Shown: piece after piece, positions 1-10,107 of the stretch
Position numbering within the stretch: the stretch's first letter is position 1
Layout of the letters: each line of letters begins with the position of its first letter
Source: Blastomussa wellsi
Taxonomy: Eukaryota; Cnidaria; Anthozoa; Scleractinia; Plerogyridae
Reading direction: 5' to 3'
NCBI GenBank assembly: GCA_947652115.1
Contig: OX393570.1
Span: forward strand, 6,606,710-6,670,709
Length of the DNA stretch: 64,000 bases
Translations under genes and position numbers: made by a program
Notes under the pieces: generated by a model
What the model was told of the DNA's origin: nothing
Seen by the model: only the letters and a program-made list of their open reading frames with translations
Database searches by the model: none

Positions 1-568
1 CAAATTTTGTCGAGATTTTTGGAAGAGCCAAACAATTTTTGTCAGTCCAGTGCGTCCGGACCCATACAATGCACCAAACTAATTACTTGATGATAATAGA
101 TTACAAGATGGCAAGAGTCACGAATCAATTTGCAAACATTCCGATCATACTTGCGCTGTGGCAACAGTTTTGCGGACAGGCTCTTGAGAGAAATACAACT
201 AAAAATCACGAATGATCCCAGGCAGATATACATACTGCCAACAGTCCTAATTACAATAAATAATAGCACTAAAACCTTGAAAGTAATAAAATTGCGCGAA
301 GCTATAAAACGTGCTTGCGTGAGCGTCATTGCAAGCGACGTGGGAATGAACGAGCACGAAAGGGACTAACTAAATTACGAGAGATTCTATGAAGGAAGCC
401 ACTAAATAGAAACCTAACCTAGGGGAGTATAATGATGCAGTTTTATAAGACTAAATCAAGACGAATAAAACTTTGGAAACTGGGGCGCTGCCACGAGTTT
501 CTTTGGACTAGAACAATAGTCTGTTGTACAAAGAACCGAGGCTAAAGGTACTAGATGTAAAACGTTAA
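1..568. other. Intergenic, no gene recognised
   Basis: Only short ORFs without family resemblance or splice context are visible. The stretch ends in the target site (ACCTG, 569-573) of the BEL/Pao element. Confidence 0.5.
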
Positions 569-573
569 ACCTG

Positions 574-838
574 TGTCATGGACATTTTTGCCGTGTCACG
601 GACATTAAGCGAAGTGTGACATTTTATTGTGTGACAGCAACATTTTTTGCATTTTTGTCACGTTAACACGTGATCACGGGATCACATGATTTCTTGCTGA
701 TGTAATGTGAAGCTATTCGAGCTAGTTGTCTGAGTTGTAGTGTTTTGGGCGGTTTTGAATCCCGCATTTACAGTCCTATTACCGAGAATTGTCAAGAATT
801 GAATGAGACATTAAAGGGATTTGACGAAATACATGACA
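574..838 (+). repeat. 5' LTR of BEL/Pao element
   Basis: Direct repeat of 6088-6352, bounded by TG...CA. It carries the element's promoter by analogy with the family; no clear TATA box was picked out. Confidence 0.93.
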
Positions 839-840
839 AG

Positions 841-858
841 TGGTCCAACCGAGCCGGG
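841..858 (+). promoter_or_regulatory. tRNA primer binding site
   Basis: TGGTCCAACCGAGCCGGG starts two bases after the 5' LTR. Its complement ends in CCA and resembles the 3' end of a tRNA; the tRNA identity was not determined. Confidence 0.6.
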
Positions 859-869
859 ATTTGGAGAAA

Positions 870-2024
870 ATGCCGGGGAAATTAGCGAAGAATAAGAAGA
901 TTCGCGAAGGACAACGTACACATGCAAGGAAGGTTGTCGCAAGCGTGGACGAAGTTTTGACAGAATACGATGGGTCCAGAAACGCAAAGGACAAGATTAC
1001 TCGACTTAAAATCAGTCTAAACGAAAAGCTGGTGACCTTGAAAGCACTCGATGAATCTATTCTCACTGCTGTCGACGAAGGAGAGATCGAAAACGAAATT
1101 GAAGAATCAGAAAATTTCCGCGCGAAAATTCACGAGGCGCTGGTGCGATTACAGAGCTGCGAAGTCGAACACGAACGGCAAGAAAACCCGCCAAGTCAAG
1201 GAACTGCCCAACAGTCAACAAGCGGAAATACATGCAAATCCAAGCTGCCAAAACTGAACTTGAATAAATTCAACGGGGATCCAAAGCGTTGGCTGGAATG
1301 GTGGGATTCATTTTATGTGGCTGTGCACAACAATGGCGCCATTTCAACTGTAGAGAAATTCACCTATTTGAGAAGTTTGGTGGAAGGAAGCGCAGCAATG
1401 GCTATTTCAGGATTACAGCTTACGTCGGCCAACTATGATGCAGCGTTGGAGATTCTGAAAGAAAGGTTCGCTCAAAAGCAAATTATTATCAACTCGCACA
1501 TGGAATCATTGATTAAGTTGAAACCGGTGAATGTGATGTCAGATGTCAGAGGTATTCGAGCGGTTCTAGATAAAGTAGAAATTCAGGTCAGAGGTTTGCA
1601 GTCACTCGGAGTGGATTCAGCCCAATATGGTGCCTTGTTGATACCGATATTTATGGAAAAACTGCCAGATGAGTTGAAGCTGATAGTGAGTAGAAAGCAC
1701 AAAGAAGACTGGCAACTAGACTCTGTTCTTATGGCCGTGAAATCCGAAGTAGAGGCACGCGAGCGTTCTGGAATGCGATCAACAACCGAAAAACCAGCCC
1801 CAAGGAAGCCCATCCTCCCAGAAATTGGAAATGGAACTGCCAGTGCATTTGCTGACTGGAGAAAGCAAGGGTTTCAGTTGTTTATTCTGCAAGGGAACTC
1901 ATCGGGCATCAGGATGCACTGTCGTCACGAGTATGCAAGAAAGGAGGGCCATTTTGATGAAGCAAGGACACTGCTTTATTTGTTTAAAGCGTGGAAGTCA
2001 CTTGGCTCGCAATTGCGACTCTAA
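870..2024 (+). CDS. BEL/Pao Gag (capsid part)
   Basis: The first ATG of the reading frame is at 870. The product starts with a Lys-rich N-terminus and a coiled-coil-like region, then a retrotransposon Gag core (LNKFNGDPKRWLEWWDSF near residue 138) and a helical region ending in KPAPRKP near codon 315. After about 1815 the real protein continues in the +1 frame, where the zinc knuckles lie; the residues from there to the stop at 2024 have no family resemblance. Gag packages element RNA in cytoplasmic particles. The frame change is either programmed +1 shifting or a one-base indel; BEL elements usually have a single gag-pol frame, so an indel or assembly error is the simpler reading. Confidence 0.85.
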   Translation: MPGKLAKNKKIREGQRTHARKVVASVDEVLTEYDGSRNAKDKITRLKISLNEKLVTLKALDESILTAVDEGEIENEIEESENFRAKIHEALVRLQSCEVEHERQENPPSQGTAQQSTSGNTCKSKLPKLNLNKFNGDPKRWLEWWDSFYVAVHNNGAISTVEKFTYLRSLVEGSAAMAISGLQLTSANYDAALEILKERFAQKQIIINSHMESLIKLKPVNVMSDVRGIRAVLDKVEIQVRGLQSLGVDSAQYGALLIPIFMEKLPDELKLIVSRKHKEDWQLDSVLMAVKSEVEARERSGMRSTTEKPAPRKPILPEIGNGTASAFADWRKQGFQLFILQGNSSGIRMHCRHEYARKEGHFDEARTLLYLFKAWKSLGSQLRL

Positions 2025-5000
2025 GATTCGGTGTTCAGGGTGTGGAGGCCGCCACCATTTGGCTGTTTGTGAGGTAGGAAGTGCACAGCACAGTGACAGC
2101 TCTGTGGTAGAAGGTGCTGCATGTAACCCTCAGTCTGAAGTGGCCACTCCTGTATTGAATGTGTGTTCAGGCACACATGTTTTTCTTCAAACAGCGCAAG
2201 TCATGGTATCACAACCAGGAGCAGAAGGAACTCAAAGTTTGAATGTTCGTGCTATTTTTGACACAGGAGCACAGAGATCGTATGTTTCGCAAAGAGTGGT
2301 GAATGCATTAAACCTGGAAACCATCAGCACAGAGAAGCTAAAGATTGCTACATTTGGAAACCAAAAACAAGAACTGCAAGCCATTAATCTTGTTGAACTA
2401 GGCTTAAGCAAGCCAGAAACCGGCTTTAGCCTGACATTGAATGCATTTTCAGTACCTTACATTTGCAGTGATTTACAAGGTCAAGATTTGAACTGGGTAA
2501 AGGAGAACTATCCCCGCTTACGAGACATTGAATTTGCTGACACCTCTCCTGGTGATCAAGGCCTGATGCAGATTGATTTGCTGATTGGTTCAGATTACAT
2601 CTGGAATTTCTTTGATGGCAAGACAATACGGGGGGAGGAGGAGTCAGGTCAGGGTGGTCCTGTGGCTGTCTCGACAACAGTGGGTTGGGTACTGTCGGGC
2701 CCTGTGAAGAATCTTCCCAATGAAAGACTGTCGAGCATACAGTTCTCATCAACGCATGTGTTGAGAGTAGATACAAGTAACAATGAAGGCTCCCTGTACA
2801 AAGATTTTGAGAAACTATGGGACTTAGATTCCATTGGTATCCGAGAGAGGGATACTGTTCATGAAGCCTTTGAGAAGAATCTAAGCTTTGAGGATGGCAA
2901 GTATTCTGTGCACTTACCTTGGAAGGAGCACCACAAGTTGTTGCCAGATAATTATGAGAACAGTGTTGCGAGATTGAGCACACAATTGAAACGGTTAAGA
3001 AGAGACCCAGATGTCTTTAGAGAGTACAATTCGATTATTGAAGATCAGTTGCAAAGTGGTATTATTGAGCGAGTTGACACATCAGAATGCCCAGATGTTG
3101 GAAAGGTGCATTACCTGCCACACCATGGAGTGGTGCGCAGAGATGCCTTGACTACGAAGTTACGAATCGTGTTTGATGCTTCGTCGAAGGCCGCAAGGGA
3201 AAGCCCTAGTTTGAACGATTGTCTTTACTCAGGCCCAGCCTTAACTCCAACCATTTTCAAGATTCTCCTCAGGTTTAGAGAAAGGAAGATTGCCTTAGTG
3301 GGGGATATTGAGAAGGCCTTCCTGAACATTGGAGTTAATGAACAAGATCGTGACGTGTTGCGGTTCTTATGGGTTGACAGTTTGGAGAAGGAGGACCCAG
3401 GGTTGGTGTTGTACAGGTTTTGTCGTGTTGTGTTTGGTGTGAATTCAAGCCCATTCCTGTTAAATGCTACCCTTCAGCACCACATCAGTCAGTACAGTTC
3501 AGATCCAGAGTTTGTGGAGAACTTGTTGAATTCCTTCTATGTGGATGATTTAGTGTCAGGGGAAGGTGATCTCGAGAAGTGTTTGTCGCTCTACAAGAAG
3601 TCAAAGAAGAGTCTATCAGAGGGTGGCTTCAATCTAAGGAAGTGGATATCCAATTCGCCCAAGCTGCTTGAACTAATTCGAGAAGATCGAGCCAGAACCG
3701 AGGAGAAAACCCCTGGATCACAGCCAGTACTGGAAGACACAGAGACATATGCAAGAACTACTATGGGTCATTTAGAGGAGCTAGATGCAAAGAATGAACA
3801 CAAGGTCCTGGGACTGAATTGGAACTGTGTGTCTGATGAGTTTTGTTTCAAGTTTGAAGCATTATTGAACTTTGCAGAGAGTCTAGAGCCGACGAGAAGA
3901 AATCTGTTGAAAGTCACTTCAAGTTTCTTTGATCCCCTTGGAATACTCAGTCCAGTATTAGTACAGATGAAATTGCTGTTCCAGTTATTGTGCCAGGAAA
4001 ATGTTGCCTGGGATGCGCCACTTCCAGAGCCAGTCAGAAGGCAGTGGAAGTCATGGCTTCAGGATCTGAGAAAGGTTCAGCAAATCGTGGTGCCTCGATG
4101 CTTGTATGATGGTGTTGATGAAGTTGTTACCTCATACACCCTTCACGGATTTGGAGATGCCTCTGCCAAGGCCTATTGCGCTGTTGTGTACTTGGTGCTA
4201 GAGACAAGCAGTGGTATCCATCCAGTGTTGTTGACATCTAAAACCAGAGTAGCACCACTGACAAAGCAATCCATCCCTAGACTTGAACTGTTATCTGGCG
4301 TTATTCTTGCAAGACTTGCATCTTCGGTGAAGGAAGCATTGCAGTCACAAGTTCAAATTGACAAGACCTATCTGTGGTTAGACAGCAAGACAGCAATCTG
4401 CTGGATCAAAGGATCGAAGGAGTGGAAGCAGTTTGTCCAGAATCGTGTGAACGAAATCTTATCGCTGACTGAAGAATCAATGTGGAACCATTGTCCAGGA
4501 ATCGAAAACCCTGCAGATGTAGGATCTCGGGGAGAGTTTGCTTCCAAACTGAAGGTCAATCCGTTGTGGTGGAGAGGACCATCTTGGCTATCAGAACCAA
4601 TGTCCAGTTGGCCCAAGCTTGACGACCACCACCATATCCTTACAGAAGAGTGCCTCGCAGAACAGAAGAAGACAGCAGCCGAGGAGACAATCAGTGGAGC
4701 AGTACTTTTAGCTGCAAGCATTCCTGACCTTGAATCTTGTATTCCAATCACTAACTTTGGCAGCTGTGACAAGTTGTTCCGTGTTACTGCCTTAGTGTTT
4801 CGCTTTGTGAGGAACTCGAAGATTAAGGCCAAAATTTTGAAGGAAGGAACTGTCTGTCTAGATGAAGTCACTGGGGAAGAAATTGCACATGCCGAAACGC
4901 AGTGGTTGAGAAGTGTTCAGAAGAACCTGAAGTGTCAAGCGAATTACAGCCATTTGGAACATGAGTTCGGTCTTTATGAAGACGAGAACGGAGTTGTAAG

Positions 5001-6066
5001 ATGCAAGGGCCGAATTGCCAATGCCGACTTGCCTTATGAAACAAGGTTTCCAGCCTTGCTACCAAGAAACCACCACATTTTGGCGCTGCTGGTGAGACAA
5101 GCCCATGAAAGAGTGCATCATGGCAAGGTTGCAGCTACCCTAGCTCAGCTGAGAACGAGGTTTTGGATCGTCAAGGGAAGGCAGTTTGTGAAAAAGATTA
5201 CCTCCAGATGCACAGTGTGCCGTAGATATGAAGGGCGTGGCTACAAAGCACCCCCTCAAGCTGATTTGCCAGAGTTCAGATTGAGTTCAAAACCTGCCTT
5301 TACCTATGTTGGGGTGGACTATGCCGGGCCACTCTACATAAAGGAACCTAACTGTTCAGAGACAAGGAAGGTGTATGTCTTGTTGTTTACCTGTTGTTCA
5401 ACCAGAGCTGTTCATTTGGAACTTGCTACAGATTTGTCAGCCGACGTGTTCATTCGTTGTTTGCGAAGATTCACCGCCAGAAGGGGATTGCCAGAAATCG
5501 TTGTTTCGGATAATGCGAAGACCTTTAAGGCTGCAGCAAAGGTTCTACGAAAGGTGTTTTCGTACCCAAGTGTGAAGAAGTTTCTTGCCAATAGGAGAAT
5601 TACTTGGAGGTTTAATGTAGACAGAGCACCCTGGTGGGGTGGCTTCTTTGAACGGATGATTCAGAATGCAAAACGGAGTTTGCGCAAGACACTGCGAAAT
5701 GCAAAACTTGACTATGACGAATTGCATACCATTCTTGTGGAAGTTGAAGGGACATTGAATTCTAGACCGTTAACTTATGTGTCCTCGGATGATGTTGAGG
5801 AGCCATTGACACCTTTTCATTTGATCTATGGGAGAGGAATTCTATCCTTGCCCGAAGTTGCACCAGGCAGAGAGGCCTCATTGAGTGAAGCAGCGTCATC
5901 CACTGATGGCCCAAGAAGAAGAAGATATCTGCGTTTGTTACTAGATCACTTTTGGAAGCGCTGGAGTAAGGAGTACGTAACAGAGCTGAGGAACCAGCAC
6001 CGGCAGAAGTCTAGACGTGCAGCAGCCCTGAATGCTGATTACATGAGAAGATTAATTGACCAGTAA
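1825..6066 (+). CDS. BEL/Pao Pol polyprotein
   Basis: This 1413-codon frame carries, in order: zinc knuckles (CLFCKGTHRASGC, CFICLKRGSHLARNC, CSGCGGRHHLAVC, about residues 19-85), an aspartic protease (DTGA near 145), Pao-type reverse transcriptase (RIVFDASSKA, GDIEKAFLNIGV, YVDD near 573), RNase H (FGDASAKAY), integrase HHCC (HERVHHGK ... CTVCRR) and the DDE core (GVDYAGPL, VSDNAKTF, and Glu in WWGGFFERM). The first codon is TTG, so the product presumably depends on a shift from the gag frame. The end is short: after the DHFWKRWSKEY helix the frame stops at 6066, without the VGDVVLV-type terminal segment seen in the other BEL copy of this window (60701-63988). Confidence 0.93.
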   Translation: MEMELPVHLLTGESKGFSCLFCKGTHRASGCTVVTSMQERRAILMKQGHCFICLKRGSHLARNCDSKIRCSGCGGRHHLAVCEVGSAQHSDSSVVEGAACNPQSEVATPVLNVCSGTHVFLQTAQVMVSQPGAEGTQSLNVRAIFDTGAQRSYVSQRVVNALNLETISTEKLKIATFGNQKQELQAINLVELGLSKPETGFSLTLNAFSVPYICSDLQGQDLNWVKENYPRLRDIEFADTSPGDQGLMQIDLLIGSDYIWNFFDGKTIRGEEESGQGGPVAVSTTVGWVLSGPVKNLPNERLSSIQFSSTHVLRVDTSNNEGSLYKDFEKLWDLDSIGIRERDTVHEAFEKNLSFEDGKYSVHLPWKEHHKLLPDNYENSVARLSTQLKRLRRDPDVFREYNSIIEDQLQSGIIERVDTSECPDVGKVHYLPHHGVVRRDALTTKLRIVFDASSKAARESPSLNDCLYSGPALTPTIFKILLRFRERKIALVGDIEKAFLNIGVNEQDRDVLRFLWVDSLEKEDPGLVLYRFCRVVFGVNSSPFLLNATLQHHISQYSSDPEFVENLLNSFYVDDLVSGEGDLEKCLSLYKKSKKSLSEGGFNLRKWISNSPKLLELIREDRARTEEKTPGSQPVLEDTETYARTTMGHLEELDAKNEHKVLGLNWNCVSDEFCFKFEALLNFAESLEPTRRNLLKVTSSFFDPLGILSPVLVQMKLLFQLLCQENVAWDAPLPEPVRRQWKSWLQDLRKVQQIVVPRCLYDGVDEVVTSYTLHGFGDASAKAYCAVVYLVLETSSGIHPVLLTSKTRVAPLTKQSIPRLELLSGVILARLASSVKEALQSQVQIDKTYLWLDSKTAICWIKGSKEWKQFVQNRVNEILSLTEESMWNHCPGIENPADVGSRGEFASKLKVNPLWWRGPSWLSEPMSSWPKLDDHHHILTEECLAEQKKTAAEETISGAVLLAASIPDLESCIPITNFGSCDKLFRVTALVFRFVRNSKIKAKILKEGTVCLDEVTGEEIAHAETQWLRSVQKNLKCQANYSHLEHEFGLYEDENGVVRCKGRIANADLPYETRFPALLPRNHHILALLVRQAHERVHHGKVAATLAQLRTRFWIVKGRQFVKKITSRCTVCRRYEGRGYKAPPQADLPEFRLSSKPAFTYVGVDYAGPLYIKEPNCSETRKVYVLLFTCCSTRAVHLELATDLSADVFIRCLRRFTARRGLPEIVVSDNAKTFKAAAKVLRKVFSYPSVKKFLANRRITWRFNVDRAPWWGGFFERMIQNAKRSLRKTLRNAKLDYDELHTILVEVEGTLNSRPLTYVSSDDVEEPLTPFHLIYGRGILSLPEVAPGREASLSEAASSTDGPRRRRYLRLLLDHFWKRWSKEYVTELRNQHRQKSRRAAALNADYMRRLIDQ

Positions 6067-6075
6067 AAACTGGTC

Positions 6076-6085
6076 AAGGGGGGAG
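6076..6085 (+). promoter_or_regulatory. Polypurine tract
   Basis: AAGGGGGGAG, two bases before the 3' LTR, is the expected plus-strand primer for reverse transcription. Confidence 0.7.
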
Positions 6086-6087
6086 TG

Positions 6088-6352
6088 TGTCATGGACATT
6101 TTTGCCGTGTCACGGACATTAAGCGAAGTGTGACATTTTATTGTGTGACAGCAACATTTTTTGCATTTTTGTCACGTTAACACGTGATCACGGGATCACA
6201 TGATTTCTTGCTGATGTAATGTGAAGCTATTCGAGCTAGTTGTCTGAGTTGTAGTGTTTTGGGCGGTTTTGAATCCCGCATTTACAGTCCTATTACCGAG
6301 AATTGTCAAGAATTGAATGAGACATTAAAGGGATTTGACGAAATACATGACA
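6088..6352 (+). repeat. 3' LTR of BEL/Pao element
   Basis: Reads as identical to 574-838; followed by the second ACCTG copy (6353-6357). Confidence 0.93.
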
Positions 6353-6636
6353 ACCTGAAACTTATACTAAGAAACGAGCATGGGAAATAGTTTTGTACTT
6401 ACACATCGGTTCCCGCTTGCACTCTTAATAGCCAAGGGTAGCTTAAACTTAACCTTACTTGACACACGTACTGTGTATGATGAACTTAAACTTGAACTGG
6501 CGGGAATATGCCGCTAAAACTACCTATATACTGTCCACGTGTAAAGGCTAATGACGTAATTGCTAAGCAACGAGTTGGCGAATCAGAAAGAGTAAATATT
6601 AATTACTTAAAAACAAAGACCTCAGTATAGTGTTCA

Positions 6637-8171
6637 TTACACAATGTATATGCGTAATTTACCACTAGGCTTGTGTACGACAGCCATTTGACTGACCCAC
6701 TCAGTCGGCTCCGTCACGGGTACAAGCACACCCTTTTCTACCAGTCGATCTAATTCGTCCTTCACAGCATCTTCGATCGCAAGAGGAATTTTTCTACTTG
6801 GGAGCACTTTTGGTTGGGCATCTTCATTGATCCTGAGAGTGGCTTCTCCCAGATCACCAAGTTGAGGGGCCTTAATCTGAGAAATGAAACATTCCTCATT
6901 TATGGTTATAAAACCAAGTTCCTGAATGGTTTTGAGGCCTAGCAGGTTGGTGAAACCATTTGGTACCACAACAAACTTTACATTTGACTCAGCACTAGTG
7001 CGGGGATTCACAACCTTCAGGACTGTTTCCCCCAGAGGTTTCATGTTAGTATTGTTCCACATATTCAGACGTACTGTTGTTGGGGACACTTGGTGTTTCC
7101 TTACATGTTTCTGACAAATGGTGTTGACGTCAGCTGCACTGTCAAGTTGAAAACTGGCATCATGTTCATTCACAGTTAAAGTAGCATTAATACTCTCTTG
7201 CTTATGGCTTACAGCCATGAGCCACTGGTCATCACAATCGTCATTTCCATCTTGGGACTGAGACACTGCATGTACTTTCTTGCATTTGGACTTAAAGTGA
7301 TTTCGACCTTTACACTTGTCGCATGTCTTCCCCCATGCAGGACATTTTTCTTTGATTCTTTCATGTTCATAACCACAGAAATTACAATTAACTTTCGTAC
7401 CTTCACTGTCTTTCTTCGCATGTCTGTTTCCACCTTCGGGTTTCTTACTGCGAGGGACTCTTTGGCTGGGTTTGTGAGCTACCTTGTTCACTTTTGTTAC
7501 TGAACTGGAGGGGTTTGAGTTGTCTCTAAACTCCTTAACATGCTTGGTAGACTGATTCGCTCCGACGAAGGGCTAACGCTCGAAACGTCAGCACTTGAAT
7601 CTCTTTACGGTGGCCAATTGACATTATCAACCCAGTTGATAAAACCAAATTATAATGTTCATAAGCTCTACAGACTTTTACAGCTTTCTCGAGAGTCAAA
7701 CCATCCACTCTAAGAAGTAACTCTTGAAGTTTTCCACCTACAGTAAACACGATTTTATCTCTCATCATCCTATCTTTCTCCTGGAAGTTACAGGATGCTG
7801 CTCTCGTTTTGAGCTCCGTGAGGAATGTGTCAAACGGCTCTTGGTATGGAGTGTTCCAAAACCTATGCGACTCGAGGACTTCATTGTCTCTCGGATTACA
7901 GTAATTCTGTAAGGCTTCCAGCACTTTATCTGGCTTGTGTTTATCCTCGGGATTTTCCCACGCAAAATTATCATACACTTCTAACACTTGAGGGCCTGCA
8001 CAATTCAAAATAATTGCAGTTTGTACCTTCTCGTCTTTCGCGGATGCACCGGAAGCGGCCAAATAGACTTCCATTTACCGTCTCCATCTCTTGTAATTCT
8101 CGGATATGTTTCCCGAATTCACCTCTAGCGGGGGTTGGAATTCTGAACAGTCCGGATTCGGATGTCGCCAT
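6637..8171 (-). pseudogene. Gypsy-type gag-protease-RT fragment
   Basis: Reading leftwards from an ATG at 8171: Gag capsid core (7535-8074), a CCHC-type zinc region (CNFCGYEHERIKEKC, CDKCKGRNHFKSKC), a retropepsin-like domain (LDSAADVNTI, LLGLKTIQELGF) and the first residues of Gypsy reverse transcriptase (KLPS-type motif HKPSGKLRI). It stops at 6637 inside the RT, so RT, RNase H and integrase are missing. Gag is broken by a frame change near 8080 and by the 102-bp insertion at 7553-7654. This is a dead fragment. The family resembles cnidarian K02A2.6-like Gypsy elements. Confidence 0.85.
7553..7654 (+). repeat. 102-bp repeat with hammerhead-like core (copy 1)
   Basis: Interrupts the Gypsy gag and matches 13815-13916 with one visible difference. 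It contains CCGACGA (7562-7568), GGGC-TAAC-GCTC able to form a stem-loop, then GAAA (7582-7585) and CGTC. This order follows the conserved strands of hammerhead ribozymes known from Penelope-like elements, but the canonical CUGANGA has C in place of U. The resemblance is by eye; no fold was computed. Confidence 0.55.
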
Positions 8172-8182
8172 TCTCTTAGCTG

Positions 8183-8201
8183 CATCCCACCACTGCCACC
8201 A
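8183..8201 (-). promoter_or_regulatory. Gypsy primer binding site
   Basis: On the minus strand TGGTGGCAGTGGTGGGATG lies just upstream of the gag ATG at 8171 and resembles the PBS region common in Gypsy elements. The 5' LTR should therefore begin at about 8202. Confidence 0.55.
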
Positions 8202-8380
8202 TGTTGATTGCTTCGAAGGTGGAGACTTAAGAGGCGAGCAATGAACTCAAACAAACGGTTTAATAAGCAACGGCCGCCATGTTACACCGAGCACATGGTA
8301 GAACTAAGGCCACAAGGTGTCATGGTTAAATTACATACACATAGGCACGCAATGCAGGCGTACTCGTAATCTTACTAACA
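8202..8380 (-). repeat. Probable 5' LTR of the Gypsy fragment
   Basis: Bounded by TGTTGATTG at 8202 and CTAACA at 8380 and adjacent to the PBS. No second copy exists in the window because the 3' part of the element is lost, so the far edge is a guess. Confidence 0.35.
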
Positions 8381-8464
8381 TATCAACAAAGGATGGCGAA
8401 GTTTTCAGGGTTTTAAAGAAAATAGTCTATATCAGGACTTTTCCATAAGGAAATAAATAAATAA

Positions 8465-9307
8465 TTGCTGTTTTCTATAAAAAAAGAAATTCATATATTC
8501 GCGAATCCCTTACAAACATCTTCACTTACCAAGTTATCGAAGCATTTACAGGCCACAGGGAAGCAACAAGTTCACGTGCGTTCATATGTCAATTTCCCAA
8601 GCATTGGACTAACTGTAGGCAAAGTTACCCGTATTATCAGAACGCTGAAGGCATCGACTTCGTTTCCCGTACTACATGTAGACAAAGACAGTTTAAAGTT
8701 GCCAGGTATAACCGAAGTTGGTATATTGGTTTTTAATGGGGACAACAAAAAGTCTGACTATCCTCCTAGAATCTACAAGGAAACTGGCAGATATATTTGG
8801 TGTAATAGGAGAGAATGTATTCTTGTCCTGAATGGAGAGGCAGATAATAGTCGATTCGTTATGACGGAAGACGATCACAGGTTCATTTCAGAAAGATTGC
8901 CTGGACTAATAGCTGCAGAGTCGAAACGTGCTAAGCAGGAGGAGAAAGAAAAGCACGAGAAAATTGCAAAAATTAAGGCTGGGGATCCTAAAGATATGAC
9001 TGTGATACTACTACGCGAAGTACTGATGGAGATGGGCGTGTCTTTCAAATCAAGTGAGAGTAAAGCAAATCTAATTGAAAAGGTAACACAAGCCAGACAA
9101 ATGCAAAATGACACATGTGACGATAATGGGCGAGTCACCGTTACTTCTACGGAATCATTGAATTTACACACAGAGGAACTACGCGAGGTACCAGAGAATT
9201 CAATCAGCTCTCTTTTTTTCCACAAGAGCAATGCTTTGTCATCTTCAAGCAATGAAACTGTTAAAAACTGCTTAACTGTGCCTGCCAAATTTGAATTACT
9301 ACTGTAA
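8465..9307 (+). CDS. Unrecognised protein with SAP-like motif, probable 3' exon
   Basis: A 280-codon frame opening on TTG with no early ATG, so it is more likely the last exon of a spliced gene than a complete gene. The N-terminal half is an unrecognised beta-rich domain. After a charged helix (about residues 150-172) comes LREVLMEMGV...KANLIEKV (about 184-210), which fits the SAP pattern found in DNA-binding proteins; the tail is Ser/Thr-rich. It converges on the THAP/DDE transposase gene at 10108-11814. It could be the second protein of that transposon or a captured host exon; neither is shown. Confidence 0.5.
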   Translation: MLFSIKKEIHIFANPLQTSSLTKLSKHLQATGKQQVHVRSYVNFPSIGLTVGKVTRIIRTLKASTSFPVLHVDKDSLKLPGITEVGILVFNGDNKKSDYPPRIYKETGRYIWCNRRECILVLNGEADNSRFVMTEDDHRFISERLPGLIAAESKRAKQEEKEKHEKIAKIKAGDPKDMTVILLREVLMEMGVSFKSSESKANLIEKVTQARQMQNDTCDDNGRVTVTSTESLNLHTEELREVPENSISSLFFHKSNALSSSSNETVKNCLTVPAKFELLL

Positions 9308-10107
9308 CTACATCCAAGTTTCAAAAAAATCCTAAGTATATGCCCCTAACCATGAGTTGTATGTACTCTACACTAATGTCTTTACAGTGAAAATAAATTT
9401 TCAATTTAGTACTAGTCCTATCCTACTCGAGGATAATTAATGACACCTGTCAATACATATCAAAAATGGAAATGTATGGCTAGGCATCACGTCATATATA
9501 CATATATAATATATGTGCATCATTGGGCAATAAAATTGGTTAGTTTCTTAATGACAACTTGACTAATGTGCTCTTTGCATAACTTATAACAGTTGAATGA
9601 AACTAACAGAGATCTGTTCGTTTTGGTTGCAAAGGCAGAATTCAAAGGAATGCTACACCTGAAAGGGGAAAGGGCATTTAAATTGGAGCAGAGATTATTA
9701 CCTTATTCCGTAGGGGAAGTGAATATTCAGGGACTGAAAGCATGATATAAACAAGCATTCAAATCATACAAATTCTTTATTAAGCCAGCTGTTATGAGAA
9801 AATATTTTCACATCAGTCCTTACAGATTTTTAAAATGTTACACATTTTTAGCAGCCCAGCTTTGCTTTTTTTAACAAGGTAATGTCTTGGAAACTTGTTA
9901 ACTATGCAAATTGAAATGAACACTTTACAGCCTTTAACTCATACAAGTCATGTAACTTTACATCAGGACCAACATGTGAGTCTTAAGATCATGCGGCATT
10001 CACTATTTTTTTACCTATTTGCTCTAAAAAAGCACCCTGCAAAGGTGGATAATTAAATGAGAAGCCTAGAGGTATTTACAGTGTGCAAAAATTAATGAGA
10101 GGGTGAA
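9308..10107. other. Intergenic between convergent genes
   Basis: AT-rich, with several AATAAA-like sequences that may serve 3' ends of the two converging genes. A short (TATA)n tract lies near 9495-9515. No gene seen. Confidence 0.4.

Larger units (their letters stand above)
574..6352 (+). mobile_element. Full-length BEL/Pao LTR retrotransposon
   Basis: The element runs from a 265-bp 5' LTR (574-838) to a 3' LTR (6088-6352). Both LTRs start TGTCATGG and end ATGACA and I see no difference between them, so insertion was recent. It is flanked by the 5-bp direct repeat ACCTG at 569-573 and 6353-6357, a length usual for this superfamily. A primer binding site beginning TGG follows the 5' LTR after two bases and a purine tract (6076-6085) precedes the 3' LTR. 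Domain order is gag, zinc knuckles, aspartic protease, reverse transcriptase, RNase H, integrase. Two flaws: gag and pol are in different frames, and the integrase C-terminus looks shortened. Confidence 0.95.

Noticed and set aside
840..869. GTG start for the BEL Gag at 840
   Set aside because: It overlaps the primer binding site; the ATG at 870 is in frame and more plausible.
2426..2983. 185-codon minus-strand ORF inside BEL pol
   Set aside because: Shadow of the pol frame, without family features of its own.
8693..9324. Minus-strand ORFs opposite the SAP-like ORF
   Set aside because: The plus-strand frame is longer and has a recognisable motif; the antisense frames have low-complexity Ser/Phe composition.
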